Below are positions 42,829-50,296 of a stretch of DNA of 64,000 nt, one piece after another. A model generated the notes under the pieces. The model ran no database searches and had not been told where the DNA came from. It saw only the letters and a program-made list of their open reading frames with translations. The DNA is from Actinomadura kijaniata NBRC 14229. GTDB lineage: Bacteria; Actinomycetota; Actinomycetes; Streptosporangiales; Streptosporangiaceae. The translations under genes were made by a program, and so were the position numbers. Location: positions 1-64,000 of the forward strand of contig NZ_BCQR01000042.1 in the NCBI RefSeq assembly GCF_001552175.1. The letters are read 5' to 3'. The stretch's first letter is position 1. Every line of letters starts with the position of its first letter.

Positions 42829-43638
42829 TCAGTGAATAGTCTTCAAGGTGCGGCGCACGTCTGCCGCCGCCTGTTCCACCAGCTCCCGCGCGGACTCCCC
42901 AAACTCCGCAGCCCGCTCAACCTGCGCAAAGACCTCCGCGTACGCCCGCACCTCACGCTCATCGGTCAGGCCGATCTCGCGGGTGAACGTCTCCACCGTG
43001 ACCGCCGCTTCATCCACCAGCGTGAACCCGTGCAGAGCCACATGCCCCAGCCCCACCCCACGCAGCCGCACATCAGGCACCACGCCCAACCGCACATGCG
43101 GCAACCCCGCTACCTCCGCCACCCGCGCAAACTGTCCCTCCATGCACTCGCCCGACCCAGGCCAAGTGCGCAAGACCCCTTCCGCCAGCACCACAACCAC
43201 CTCACGCCCAGGCTCGTGCAGCACCGACCTCCACTCAGTCACCGCACCCAGCCCAGCCGCAGCCGCGTACCCATCGGTCCGCAGCAAGCGCGGCATCACC
43301 GCCGACTCCCACACCCGCACCCGCCGAGCGCCCCGAACCAGCTCCACCCCAGCACCAGGCCGAAACAGAACCCCCGCATCCAGCCGCCGAGGAGCCGACC
43401 GCTCATACGCCTCCCGAACCAACGACTCCAGCCGCTCAACCTCAGTCGCCCCGACCCCCAGCACCTCGAACAGCCGCAGCACGACAACCGGATCAGAGAC
43501 CCGCCGCCCCATCTCCACCCGAGACACCGTCGGCTGCGGCACCCCCGCCAACCGAGCCAGCCCACTGCCAGACAGCCCAGCCGCAGTCCGCAGCCGCCGC
43601 AGCTCCCGCCCGACCTCCACCAGCCGCTCATCACCCAT
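42829..43638 (-). CDS. XRE-family regulator with DUF5753 domain
   Basis: A 269-residue protein. The N-terminal HTH is LRRLRTAAGLSGSGLARLAGVPQPTVSRVEMGRRV, followed by the DUF5753 ligand-type domain (YERSAPRRLDAG, VRVWESAVMPRLLRTDGYAAA, HVRLGVVPDVRLRGVGLGHVALHGFTLVDEAAVTVETF). These proteins are abundant in actinomycetes and often pair with small DUF397 proteins, none of which is found here. It probably regulates element or host genes. Confidence 0.85.
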   Translation of the reverse strand: MGDERLVEVGRELRRLRTAAGLSGSGLARLAGVPQPTVSRVEMGRRVSDPVVVLRLFEVLGVGATEVERLESLVREAYERSAPRRLDAGVLFRPGAGVELVRGARRVRVWESAVMPRLLRTDGYAAAAGLGAVTEWRSVLHEPGREVVVVLAEGVLRTWPGSGECMEGQFARVAEVAGLPHVRLGVVPDVRLRGVGLGHVALHGFTLVDEAAVTVETFTREIGLTDEREVRAYAEVFAQVERAAEFGESARELVEQAAADVRRTLKTIH

Positions 43639-44092
43639 AACCGAGCGTTCTACCAGCCTCAGGCACCAGCGGCCCGACTCGCGACCAACCTCAGCGACAA
43701 CAGGGACAACAGAGCCGAATGAGAACTTTCTCTACGTCTTCAAGGGCGCCGCTCCGCGCCGCCAGGCGGCCGCCCGCCCCGCCGCACCGGGCGTGCGGCC
43801 TGTCCCGTCCGGTCCCGCCCGCCGGGGCGGACACCCGCGAGCGCCGTGAGAAGAGCAGCGTGGCTCGCCTGAGAGTTGCATGAGCAATGATGCTGCACCT
43901 CGCTAAGCGCTTTCACATGACCGCATCCGGTCATGTGAAAGGCACTGCATTGCATGCAACTCTTGGCATCCTTGTAGCACATCAATTCGTGCTGGATCGA
44001 TAGCCCTTCTGTCGTACGGCCTGTAACGCAAGGCTCGACTTCTGGCAGGGGCATGAGGACTTCGTGTGTAGTTCGTATAGCTGGAGCGCTAC
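43639..44092. other. Intergenic boundary between AICE core and low-GC cargo
   Basis: No gene is supported in this region. The left part is GC-rich like the AICE core; from about 43900 the sequence becomes AT-richer. It contains the large palindrome at 43872-43963 and the upstream region of the ABC-3C operon. A GTATAGCT sequence near 44076 is too close to the start codon to be a convincing promoter. Confidence 0.6.
43872..43963. repeat. Large two-tier palindrome upstream of the ABC-3C operon
   Basis: The centre is a perfect 14-bp stem with a four-base loop: CTTTCACATGACCG (43910-43923), CATC, then its exact complement (to 43941). Around it, AGAGTTGCATG (43872-43882) and CATGCAACTCT (43953-43963) form an outer stem extended by CAATG/CATTG. 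No T-run follows, so it is not an ordinary terminator. It could be a regulatory RNA structure, an operator pair, or a single-strand origin or recombination site. Confidence 0.75.
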
Positions 44093-45340
44093 TTGAGTGA
44101 CATCGAGCCTAGGCAACTTGAAATTAGCCCGATGCTAACTACGGTGGCGAACCTGTCCAGCGACCCCACCGGTGTCTCAACCTTTAGACGCTACCTTTGG
44201 CAGGTCAAGCAAGCCGTCCGTATGTGGCTGACATGCCTCGTTGATGAGGGCGGGCCGATGTGCATCATTTGTGAGCATGTCGAGGACATATTGGTTGTAT
44301 ACCCAGATCATCTGCGATTCCTGCAACTGAAGACGCGCGACAAAGGATCATGGAGTGCAAACAAGATTTGCTATGACGGGAATGGTATAGAGTCCTTGAT
44401 TCGAGCATACAAGGAGGCCAGAAAGGCAAATTTGCATGAACAGTCAACCTTTGAACTGTGGCTTGAAGGTCCTATCGCTGAAGGTGGACCTACTGAAAAA
44501 TTTGTAAACGCCCCACATGATGCACCGAAAGAGCTAAGGGAGAAGATTGTAAAACTTGGGGCAGAACCGGCCTGGATTGATGACTTTTTGAGCCGTCTCA
44601 AAATTCGGCATGGTCAACCATCTCAGGCTTATACCGATGCTGCTTGCCTTCAGGAAATGGGGGCATTGTGGCCCTCTTTGTCTATTCAGGAACTTCGGTA
44701 TGTATATAAACGATTGTTGGATGCGGCAACAACAGCTCAAGCTGGTGAGGTCAAGATTGAAAGCATAAGGACTAACATTGCAACAGCTCTACCCCTGCTG
44801 AGACAAGGGGCAACAGTTTCGAAACGTAATGGGAATGATGCGCTAAGAGCGCTTTATGCACAGACACTGCAACGCGCAACGCTCATAAGCCTCACTCCTC
44901 CAGTTACTGGCGCGACAAGCGAGCAACTAATGGAGAGGATATCTGCGGGCTCCAGCGCTTCCGCGCTGGAGCTAAAAATGCTTGCCGCAGGGGCTAGCGA
45001 AGCGACGATTCGGACAGCCAAAGAGCTTCGTGCAGATGCAGAAGTCATTCGCCAAAAGCTCATTGCAAGTAGACAGGATCCAGAAGGCGAACTTGAGGAA
45101 CTTGCTGAACGAGTACTAATCGTAGGGCGCGCTACAGCCTCTAAAGTTACCGTTTCCCAGGCAGTCAATCCGTCTGCTGCATATAGACCCGCTGAATTTA
45201 TCGCGGCAGAACTGCTTAGCGATCCCTCTAAGCTTGGAAGTATTGATCAAAAAAAGTTGTTCAACGGTGATGGGTTCGCCATCTACGGGTACTTGAGTCA
45301 CCTTTCTGATGAATGTCGCTTTGGCTGGCGGAGTACGTAG
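44093..45340 (+). CDS. ABC-3C effector: DUF4297-like nuclease with C-terminal ABC-3C domain
   Basis: The 415-residue protein begins with a DUF4297/Cap4-like PD-(D/E)xK nuclease region. FRRYLWQVKQAVRMWL (31-46) is the first helix, EHVEDILVV (61-69) carries the acid, LQLKTRD (77-83) the Q-x-K motif, and KGSW follows. The middle is helical. The last residues, GFAIYGYLSHLSDECRFGWRST, match the HxLxDxxxxxW end of ABC-3C C-terminal domains. The likely role is DNA cleavage controlled by the two downstream proteins. The TTG start at 44093 has GGAG at the right distance. GC content is far below that of neighbours. The family match is by eye and moderately sure. Confidence 0.75.
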   Translation: MSDIEPRQLEISPMLTTVANLSSDPTGVSTFRRYLWQVKQAVRMWLTCLVDEGGPMCIICEHVEDILVVYPDHLRFLQLKTRDKGSWSANKICYDGNGIESLIRAYKEARKANLHEQSTFELWLEGPIAEGGPTEKFVNAPHDAPKELREKIVKLGAEPAWIDDFLSRLKIRHGQPSQAYTDAACLQEMGALWPSLSIQELRYVYKRLLDAATTAQAGEVKIESIRTNIATALPLLRQGATVSKRNGNDALRALYAQTLQRATLISLTPPVTGATSEQLMERISAGSSASALELKMLAAGASEATIRTAKELRADAEVIRQKLIASRQDPEGELEELAERVLIVGRATASKVTVSQAVNPSAAYRPAEFIAAELLSDPSKLGSIDQKKLFNGDGFAIYGYLSHLSDECRFGWRST

Positions 45341-45912
45341 TGCCAGAAAAATCGAAGGAAAAAGTATCGCCAACTGGGTCGCGAACAAAGTACAGGCCGA
45401 CGCGAGAAGGGGAGGGCAGGATCCTGCTCCTAATTGACACTTTCAGTCGGAAAAAGAATGCAGTGCGGTATCTAGAAGGGCGAGTTAAGCTAGCAAAGCT
45501 CGACTTCCTTCTTAGGTATCCACATCATCTACGCAGGTTGCTGTTGGCGCATGGTGTAAATGAGTCTCAACTAAGAGACCTGGATGCTGGCGACTCGCCG
45601 CTTGATTCGCGCATGATGAGATACCGGTATGGACCATGGGATCCTTCCTACTACGCAATACTTGGTTCTCTGATAGGTCGAGGTCTGGTAGAGGTAGTTC
45701 CGCTAGGAGGGCGCTCAGGTTTCGGCTATCGAACTTCGCAGCTAGGTGCAGAACTCGCGTCCGCCCTGAGAGACGATGAGAGCTTTTTTCAGCTCGAAAA
45801 ACGCTTGCAGTTGCTGAGAAAGTATCTCGATAAGTCGGGTGCCACGCTCAAAGGATATCTGTATGAGCTTCCTGAAGTGGCTGACGCGGCCTGGAACGAG
45901 GATGTTAAATGA
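45340..45912 (+). CDS. ABC-3C middle component (winged-helix-like)
   Basis: A 190-residue protein from GTG 45340. The start overlaps the TAG stop of the effector gene (TAGTG) and has GGCGGAG upstream; an in-frame ATG at 45313 is less likely. RYLEGRVKLAKLDFLLRYPHHLRRLLL and RMMRYRYGPWDPSYYAILGSLIGRGLVEVVPLGG are the hallmark segments of ABC-3C middle components, and the second looks like a winged helix. It is thought to bridge effector and ATPase. The order effector-middle-ATPase with tight overlaps supports the assignment. Confidence 0.78.
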   Translation: MPEKSKEKVSPTGSRTKYRPTREGEGRILLLIDTFSRKKNAVRYLEGRVKLAKLDFLLRYPHHLRRLLLAHGVNESQLRDLDAGDSPLDSRMMRYRYGPWDPSYYAILGSLIGRGLVEVVPLGGRSGFGYRTSQLGAELASALRDDESFFQLEKRLQLLRKYLDKSGATLKGYLYELPEVADAAWNEDVK

Positions 45913-47855
45913 CTGATTCACCTCAGAAAGAAAGGCAACAACTCGCAAATTCTCATCGGCTGCGGATAAATAAGGTTGAGCTTGTGGGAGGTGGTCGGCA
46001 GGTCTTCTTTGGTTCCGGACTCAACGTCATCTTCGGTGATATTACAACTGGGAAAACCACGCTCGTTCGGCTGATACGTGGACTGTTGGGCGTTATGCCT
46101 GATGGATTGGCTCCAGAGACACAACGCATTACGGGGATTCTGGGAGACGTTTTGTTGGGGGATAGCAATTGGCGTATCTACCGACCCAGAGCAGCATCTC
46201 GGAGTGCAATGATTGAAATTGCTGAGCAGATAGTAACTGATCGACGTCCACCGGTAGCGATGCGTCTTCCAGCAGCTGGTTCAGGTCAGAATTACAGCTC
46301 CTTTATGCTGGACCAGCTCTCGATACCCGTCGTTAGTGTGCCCCAGGCCCGGACACGTCCAACTGACAAGCTCACGCCGATTACCATGACAGACTGGCTT
46401 GGGTACTGCATTATTGCAGGGGACGAGCTGGACACCCAAGTCTTCGGCCACCTACACCCCTTTCGCAATATCAAGCGTCGGTGGGTGTTTGAGCTAATTT
46501 ATGGATATTTTGATCCAGAGCTTGCAAGGTTGGTCGCGACTCTCGGAAGTATCGACTTGCAACTTCAGGCGCTCGATCAAGAGAGCACTGTACTAGAAAA
46601 ATTCTTGGCGGAAACTCCATTTGCGGACAGTTCGGCGCTGCAACTGCGGTTGCGCGATCGACAGACTGAGCTTATGTTGCTTCGTCAAAAGAGTAGTGAA
46701 ATCGCTACTTCTGTAGCTGAGGTACCTGGCGCACAAGAGTCGCGTGAGACTCTTCTGGCACTTCGTGGTCGTAGAACGGACATTGGCGATCGAGAATCGC
46801 GTCTTCAAGCACAAATTGCCGATTTGCGAGATCTGCATCGGCAGCTTAAGAGCCAATCGGCACGGATAACTAGGGCCATTGTGGCTGATGAATGGCTCGT
46901 CGACTTTGATTTTGTCGTATGTCCAAGGTGTGGCACTGATGTCGATGCTGATAGGGGAACCGAAGCAACGTGCTATCTATGCCTTCAAGAACACACAACC
47001 TCTGTGTCCCGGGACCAACTATTGGCCGAGCAAGACCGCATCGGAAGTCAAATCCTTGAAACCGAGGAGCTTATCGAAAAGCGGTCCGTAACGCATAAAA
47101 TCATCAAGGACGAGATGCTGTCTCTTGACCGAGAAATTGAGGAGATGGCGGAAAGGCTTGATCGGCAGACGGCATCTTTCATCTCCGATCGGGCAACAAC
47201 TCTTGAGAATCTCGCTGCAGAACAAGCTCGTCTTGAGGCAGATGTTGCTCGCCTCAATGAGTACCTTGCTCTTTTGCGAAAGTTTCAGAACACAAGCCAG
47301 CGGCGTTCAGAACTTGAAGACAGCCGTGACGAGTTGTCTGCGGAGATTGAGAGCAAGGAGCTTGGCAAGGTTGATGCAGAGGAACACGTCCGAGCGCTAG
47401 AGCAGCGGATGTTGGAGTATCTGCATGAATTGCACATACCTCAATTTGGCGACGAGTTGAGCGTTAAAATAAATAGAACCACGTTCCTGCCGATTATTGC
47501 AGGAAGAAGCTTCGAAGAGCTGTCGAGTCAAGGTCTCAAGACCCTCGTAAATATTGCCCATGCCTTGGCGCATCACACAGTCGCCATTGATAGAGACCTC
47601 CCCCTTCCTGGGTTTCTGATTATCGATGGGATATCGGCTAATTCCGGCTCTGAAGGATTCGATCGAGCGCGCGTAGCGGATGTCTATCGTCTCCTCAAGC
47701 AGGTTGGGGAAGAGTACGAGGACGAACTGCAGATCATTGCCGTTGATAATGAACCACTCAAAGATCTAGTTCTTGAGTTGCTCGACTCCACGGTCCTCGT
47801 GCTGCGACAGAATGATCGCCTGATCCGGACCCATAAGCCGGAGAGCGCTGTATGA
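45909..47855 (+). CDS. ABC-3C ATPase (Rad50/SMC-like with zinc hook)
   Basis: A 648-residue SMC-like ATPase. Walker A is GDITTGKT (43-50). Coiled-coil arms occupy about 215-335 and 365-490 around a zinc hook, CPRC (338-341) and CYLC (355-358). The signature SSQGLK is at 539-544 and Walker B LIIDGI has Asp573, followed by Gly574 where many ABC ATPases have Glu. It should dimerise around nucleotide and sense nucleic acid, licensing the effector. The ATGA overlap with the previous stop couples translation. GC is about half, unlike the chromosome. Confidence 0.85.
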   Translation: MTDSPQKERQQLANSHRLRINKVELVGGGRQVFFGSGLNVIFGDITTGKTTLVRLIRGLLGVMPDGLAPETQRITGILGDVLLGDSNWRIYRPRAASRSAMIEIAEQIVTDRRPPVAMRLPAAGSGQNYSSFMLDQLSIPVVSVPQARTRPTDKLTPITMTDWLGYCIIAGDELDTQVFGHLHPFRNIKRRWVFELIYGYFDPELARLVATLGSIDLQLQALDQESTVLEKFLAETPFADSSALQLRLRDRQTELMLLRQKSSEIATSVAEVPGAQESRETLLALRGRRTDIGDRESRLQAQIADLRDLHRQLKSQSARITRAIVADEWLVDFDFVVCPRCGTDVDADRGTEATCYLCLQEHTTSVSRDQLLAEQDRIGSQILETEELIEKRSVTHKIIKDEMLSLDREIEEMAERLDRQTASFISDRATTLENLAAEQARLEADVARLNEYLALLRKFQNTSQRRSELEDSRDELSAEIESKELGKVDAEEHVRALEQRMLEYLHELHIPQFGDELSVKINRTTFLPIIAGRSFEELSSQGLKTLVNIAHALAHHTVAIDRDLPLPGFLIIDGISANSGSEGFDRARVADVYRLLKQVGEEYEDELQIIAVDNEPLKDLVLELLDSTVLVLRQNDRLIRTHKPESAV

Positions 47856-47990
47856 GAAGTTTCGCGCTATGCTTCACAGCCGTACGAGCGTAAAGGGGGC
47901 CTCGCAACTCCCTGTAGGCCGCGCTCCGCTTCGTTCGCTGAAGCTTGATGCGAACGCCGGTTGAGCGTGCTCGAACCAGGGGGCGCGCCG

Positions 47991-48000
47991 CCCCCTAGAC
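47991..48000 (-). promoter_or_regulatory. Isolated GTCTAGGGGG site at the end of the ABC-3C operon
   Basis: CCCCCTAGAC, the reverse complement of the element-wide motif, is embedded in a GC hairpin 136 bases after the ATPase stop. No gene starts nearby, so it may belong to a non-coding transcript or an origin, or be fortuitous. Confidence 0.4.
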
Positions 48001-48018
48001 CCCTCGCCGGCCGAAGCA

Positions 48019-48070
48019 CATGATCGCGCGAGGCTGCCTGTCACACATGACGATCGTTCGCGCGATCATG
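48019..48070. repeat. 13-bp inverted repeat, candidate origin or transfer site
   Basis: CATGATCGCGCGA (48019-48031) is exactly inverted at 48058-48070, with a 26-base spacer. Both arms lie in non-coding DNA of the AICE. It could be a protein-binding site or a hairpin origin. Confidence 0.6.
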
Positions 48071-48506
48071 CACTCCGGATCGGGGCTGCGGCGGATTGAG
48101 CCTGCTAACGAAGGTGCTAGTAACGGCTCTGGATGACCTTGGACGGCTGCGCACGTAGGAACCGTCCGCATGCAGAGCAGAGGGCAGACCTGGATACGCG
48201 TGGACCCCCTCGATCTTGCTTGTAATTAGATGCTCGCTGTCGTCTTATGCTGTTCGGGATCAAGGGGAGTCAAGCTCGTGCAAGTGTCGCTTGACCCCGC
48301 GCCAGGCTACGAGGCTCACCCCACGCAAAGTCTGGAATCTTCCGACTCAAGCCAGAGAAGTTAGGCTCCGAGAAGCCATTGAGCAGGTAGTCTTCTAGAC
48401 TTGTGGCATCATCGGACAAGCGCCATGCTCGTGTCTGTAAAAGACGCTAGCATTCAAGGGTTTGCGCGTTGACAAGGCGAAGCATAAAAGAGAGGGTGCA
48501 TCCTCA

Positions 48507-49202
48507 ATGAGTGATGAAGAGTCTCCAGCATCTTCGGAAGTTGAGATAGCGCTTCGGGCCGCGCATCGCGCTCTCGAAGCCATCTCCGGAGACGGGTTTG
48601 TGCCCGAAGAGCGTCTGACGACCTCAGAAGTGGCCACCCAGTTCCCTGCCATGGTTGACAGGGCATACCAAGCTCTTGCCGCTCAGCTCGGCCCACTCAT
48701 TTGGTGGCATGCACCGCCGAGGGAGGGGTGGGGCACCGTCATAGCAGTTCACAACTTTGACGACGACGCCCACAGCATCGGTGAGATCGAACTTGATGGG
48801 GCTACATTCAACGGGCCCACCGGAGGTTGGCACGATAGCGCCCTGGATCGTGCCGCGCGCGCGTACAGGCGTGAAGCCGGATGGGATTTCCCTCCTGGCG
48901 ACTCGGGCATCTGGTTGCTTATGCTTTCCCCAGAGTCCCGAACGAGCGCGGGGAATGATGAGACGGCACTCTATAGTGGGCACCTCGTTGGGTTTTTGAT
49001 TGTCCGTGATCGTGACGAAAATGGAATCTACGAGTCTGTAGCGCATATTTGGACCGCTTCGTCTTGGCGACGTCGCGGAATTGCGCGACGTCTGCTCAAT
49101 GAAGCCCGAGCACGCTTTCCTATTGCCGAAGTAGAAGGCCCCTACACAGAAGACGGGTCCGCCTTTCTTGACGCCTGCCCGATAGAAGCGGATGGCCATT
49201 AG
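48507..49202 (+). CDS. GNAT-family N-acetyltransferase
   Basis: A 231-residue protein whose C-terminal part is a GNAT domain: GHLVGFLIVRDRDENGIYESVAHIWTASSWRRRGIARRLLNEARARF, with the acetyl-CoA loop RRRGIA. The N-terminal 120 residues are helical and unfamiliar (EVEIALRAAHRALEAI, TTSEVATQFPAMVDRAYQALAAQL). The ATG at 48507 has GAGAGGG about ten bases upstream. It is cargo at the right end of the AICE, with lower GC than the core. The substrate, such as a drug, protein or tRNA, is unknown. Confidence 0.75.
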   Translation: MSDEESPASSEVEIALRAAHRALEAISGDGFVPEERLTTSEVATQFPAMVDRAYQALAAQLGPLIWWHAPPREGWGTVIAVHNFDDDAHSIGEIELDGATFNGPTGGWHDSALDRAARAYRREAGWDFPPGDSGIWLLMLSPESRTSAGNDETALYSGHLVGFLIVRDRDENGIYESVAHIWTASSWRRRGIARRLLNEARARFPIAEVEGPYTEDGSAFLDACPIEADGH

Positions 49203-49358
49203 CTGAGACCCAGATCGCTTGCTGTGTGTGGTTGTGCAACCTAAGGGTTGGGGCTGTAGCTGACGCGTGGCTTCCGATGCAGCAGTCTGACGGCCCCTGC
49301 GCCCCGGGTCGGCTTGACCTCTGATGGAGTAGTTCTGCCCTAGGTAAGGGCGGTGGCT

Positions 49359-49389
49359 GTACAGCAGGGGGTACAGCTACGGAGGCTTA
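49359..49389 (+). repeat. Right arm-type site
   Basis: GTACAGCAG (49359-49367), GTACAGCTAC (49371-49380) and GGCTTA match the left-end group in order and orientation; the spacers differ by one base. The group lies 84 bases inside attR. It probably binds the integrase N-terminal domain or Xis. Confidence 0.65.
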
Positions 49390-49463
49390 CGGCTGCTGGC
49401 GGATGCAGGCAGTGGCACATGGACTGACCTGGGACGGAGCGCTTCCGGTGGGTGGTGCCGGTT

Positions 49464-49512
49464 TCTTGTAAACAAGGGGTTAGGGGTTCAAGTCCCCTCG
49501 CCGGCTCTCCAC
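49464..49512 (+). repeat. attR: 49-bp attachment core
   Basis: An exact copy of attL, made of the tRNA-Thr 3' part from the anticodon loop plus six bases. It is a tRNA fragment, not a gene. The sequences further right (49513 onward) resemble those right of attL but with several differences, marking the element boundary. Confidence 0.93.
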
Positions 49513-49513
49513 G

Positions 49514-49549
49514 CCAGAGCCCTCTTCCCAGGTGGGAAGGGGGCTCTGG
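49514..49549 (+). terminator. Original chromosomal terminator of tRNA-Thr, displaced by integration
   Basis: A 16-bp stem with one mismatch around an AGGT loop directly follows attR. It is homologous to the hairpin right of the intact tRNA, which now belongs to the element. Confidence 0.7.
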
Positions 49550-49635
49550 GGGTCTCTGCCTGGCTGTGTGCTTGACCTTCTTTTCTGGTCGCCAAAGAAT
49601 CCGTTCTGGGCTTGGTGGTGGAAGGGGCGTTCGGC

Positions 49636-50178
49636 ATGGGGTTCGTGGTCGAGCGGGAGCAGCGGACGATGCTCTTGCACCGGATGAACTTCGTTGGGCG
49701 TCCCTCGCCGGGTAACACGGTCTCCTGGGATTACGAGGGGCGGTTCTGGCTCGTTGACAGGCCCGATGACGGGAGTTCGGCGCATCGGCGTTCCGTTCGG
49801 TGCCCGGTGTGCGAGAAGACGTTGAACTTCACCGTGCACAGCGTTGAGGCCACCTCCGGTAGGCGGGCCCGCCGGTGGGTCTGGGCCGCCTGCGGTCTCG
49901 CCGTCGCTGTGCTCACGCCGTTCGCCCTGCTGGTCACCGGTTTCGGCACCGTCCGGTTCACCGTCGTGCTGGTGGTCGCCATCCTGGCGTTCCTGTTCGC
50001 GTACCTCTCCGCCTATGTCGCCGCACGTGAGACGGGCTTCGTGGGGCACGGGGTGAGTTGGCCGATCATCCCCAAACACGTGGCGGCCCTGCCCCAACGC
50101 GACCCGCATACCGGCCGGATCGAGTACTCCCGGGAGCCCATCCCGTTCAAGCGGGAGCGATCTGCGGACACCAGTTGA
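49636..50178 (+). CDS. Hypothetical membrane protein
   Basis: A 180-residue protein from ATG 49636, with GGAAGGGG eight bases upstream. A soluble N-terminal part includes RSVRCPVCEKTLNFTV, a Cys-x-x-Cys. Two membrane helices follow (WVWAACGLAVAVLTPFALLVTGF; FTVVLVVAILAFLFAYLSAYVAA) with a cytoplasmic tail. No family is recognised. It is the first chromosomal gene after the AICE. Confidence 0.6.
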   Translation: MGFVVEREQRTMLLHRMNFVGRPSPGNTVSWDYEGRFWLVDRPDDGSSAHRRSVRCPVCEKTLNFTVHSVEATSGRRARRWVWAACGLAVAVLTPFALLVTGFGTVRFTVVLVVAILAFLFAYLSAYVAARETGFVGHGVSWPIIPKHVAALPQRDPHTGRIEYSREPIPFKRERSADTS

Positions 50179-50296
50179 AGCGGATACGTTCCGTGTTCTT
50201 GTCGCTCCATCGCCGATGCCTGGGCTGGACCTGTTCGAAGAGTTCGGCGGCCGGTGTGCGGATTTCTCGCCGGGATTCGCGTTAGTTGTTGCGGGA

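Larger units (their letters stand above)
47856..48506. other. Non-coding region between the ABC-3C operon and the acetyltransferase
   Basis: About 650 bases without a supported gene. It holds GGGGGCG-CGC-CGCCCCC (47979-47995), which overlaps a reverse GTCTAGGGGG site (47991-48000) and may terminate the operon. It also holds a 13-bp inverted repeat at 48019-48070 and a short inverted repeat GTCAAGC/GCTTGAC (48269-48295). The small open frame 48216-48398 has no family match. The region could include the transfer (clt) or replication origin. Confidence 0.5.
33244..49512. mobile_element. Integrated pSAM2-like AICE in tRNA-Thr
   Basis: The element spans about 16.2 kb between the 49-bp repeats. 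It has the canonical actinomycete integrative and conjugative modules: a tyrosine integrase, excisionase and RepSA-type replication initiator with overlapping genes, spread-type small proteins, an FtsK/SpoIIIE-type DNA translocase for transfer of double-stranded DNA between hyphae, and regulators. The right third is cargo of much lower GC: an ABC-3C system and an acetyltransferase. All module genes appear intact, so excision and transfer are plausible. Confidence 0.93.

Noticed and set aside
43910-43941. Rho-independent terminator
   Set aside because: No T-run on either side, and no gene on either strand ends toward it: the XRE gene reads away and the ABC-3C operon begins after it.
44076-44083. 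GTATAGCT as -10 promoter element of the ABC-3C operon
   Set aside because: A start site downstream of it would exclude the ribosome binding site of the TTG start, so it cannot serve as placed.
45313-45340. Possible frameshift joining the ABC-3C effector and middle-component genes
   Set aside because: The effector ends with a typical ABC-3C C-terminal pattern, and the middle component has its own GTG start (TAGTG overlap) with a ribosome site, so normal translational coupling explains the overlap.
44093-47855. CBASS system, because of the DUF4297/Cap4-like nuclease
   Set aside because: No CD-NTase or Cap2/Cap3 gene is present, and the middle component and zinc-hook ATPase identify ABC-3C instead.
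48216-48398. 60-residue open frame between the ABC-3C operon and the acetyltransferase
   Set aside because: No ribosome site, no family resemblance, and the segment holds an inverted repeat; kept as non-coding.
49464-49512. Second tRNA gene at the right end of the element
   Set aside because: Only the 3' part from the anticodon loop is present; it is the attR copy.
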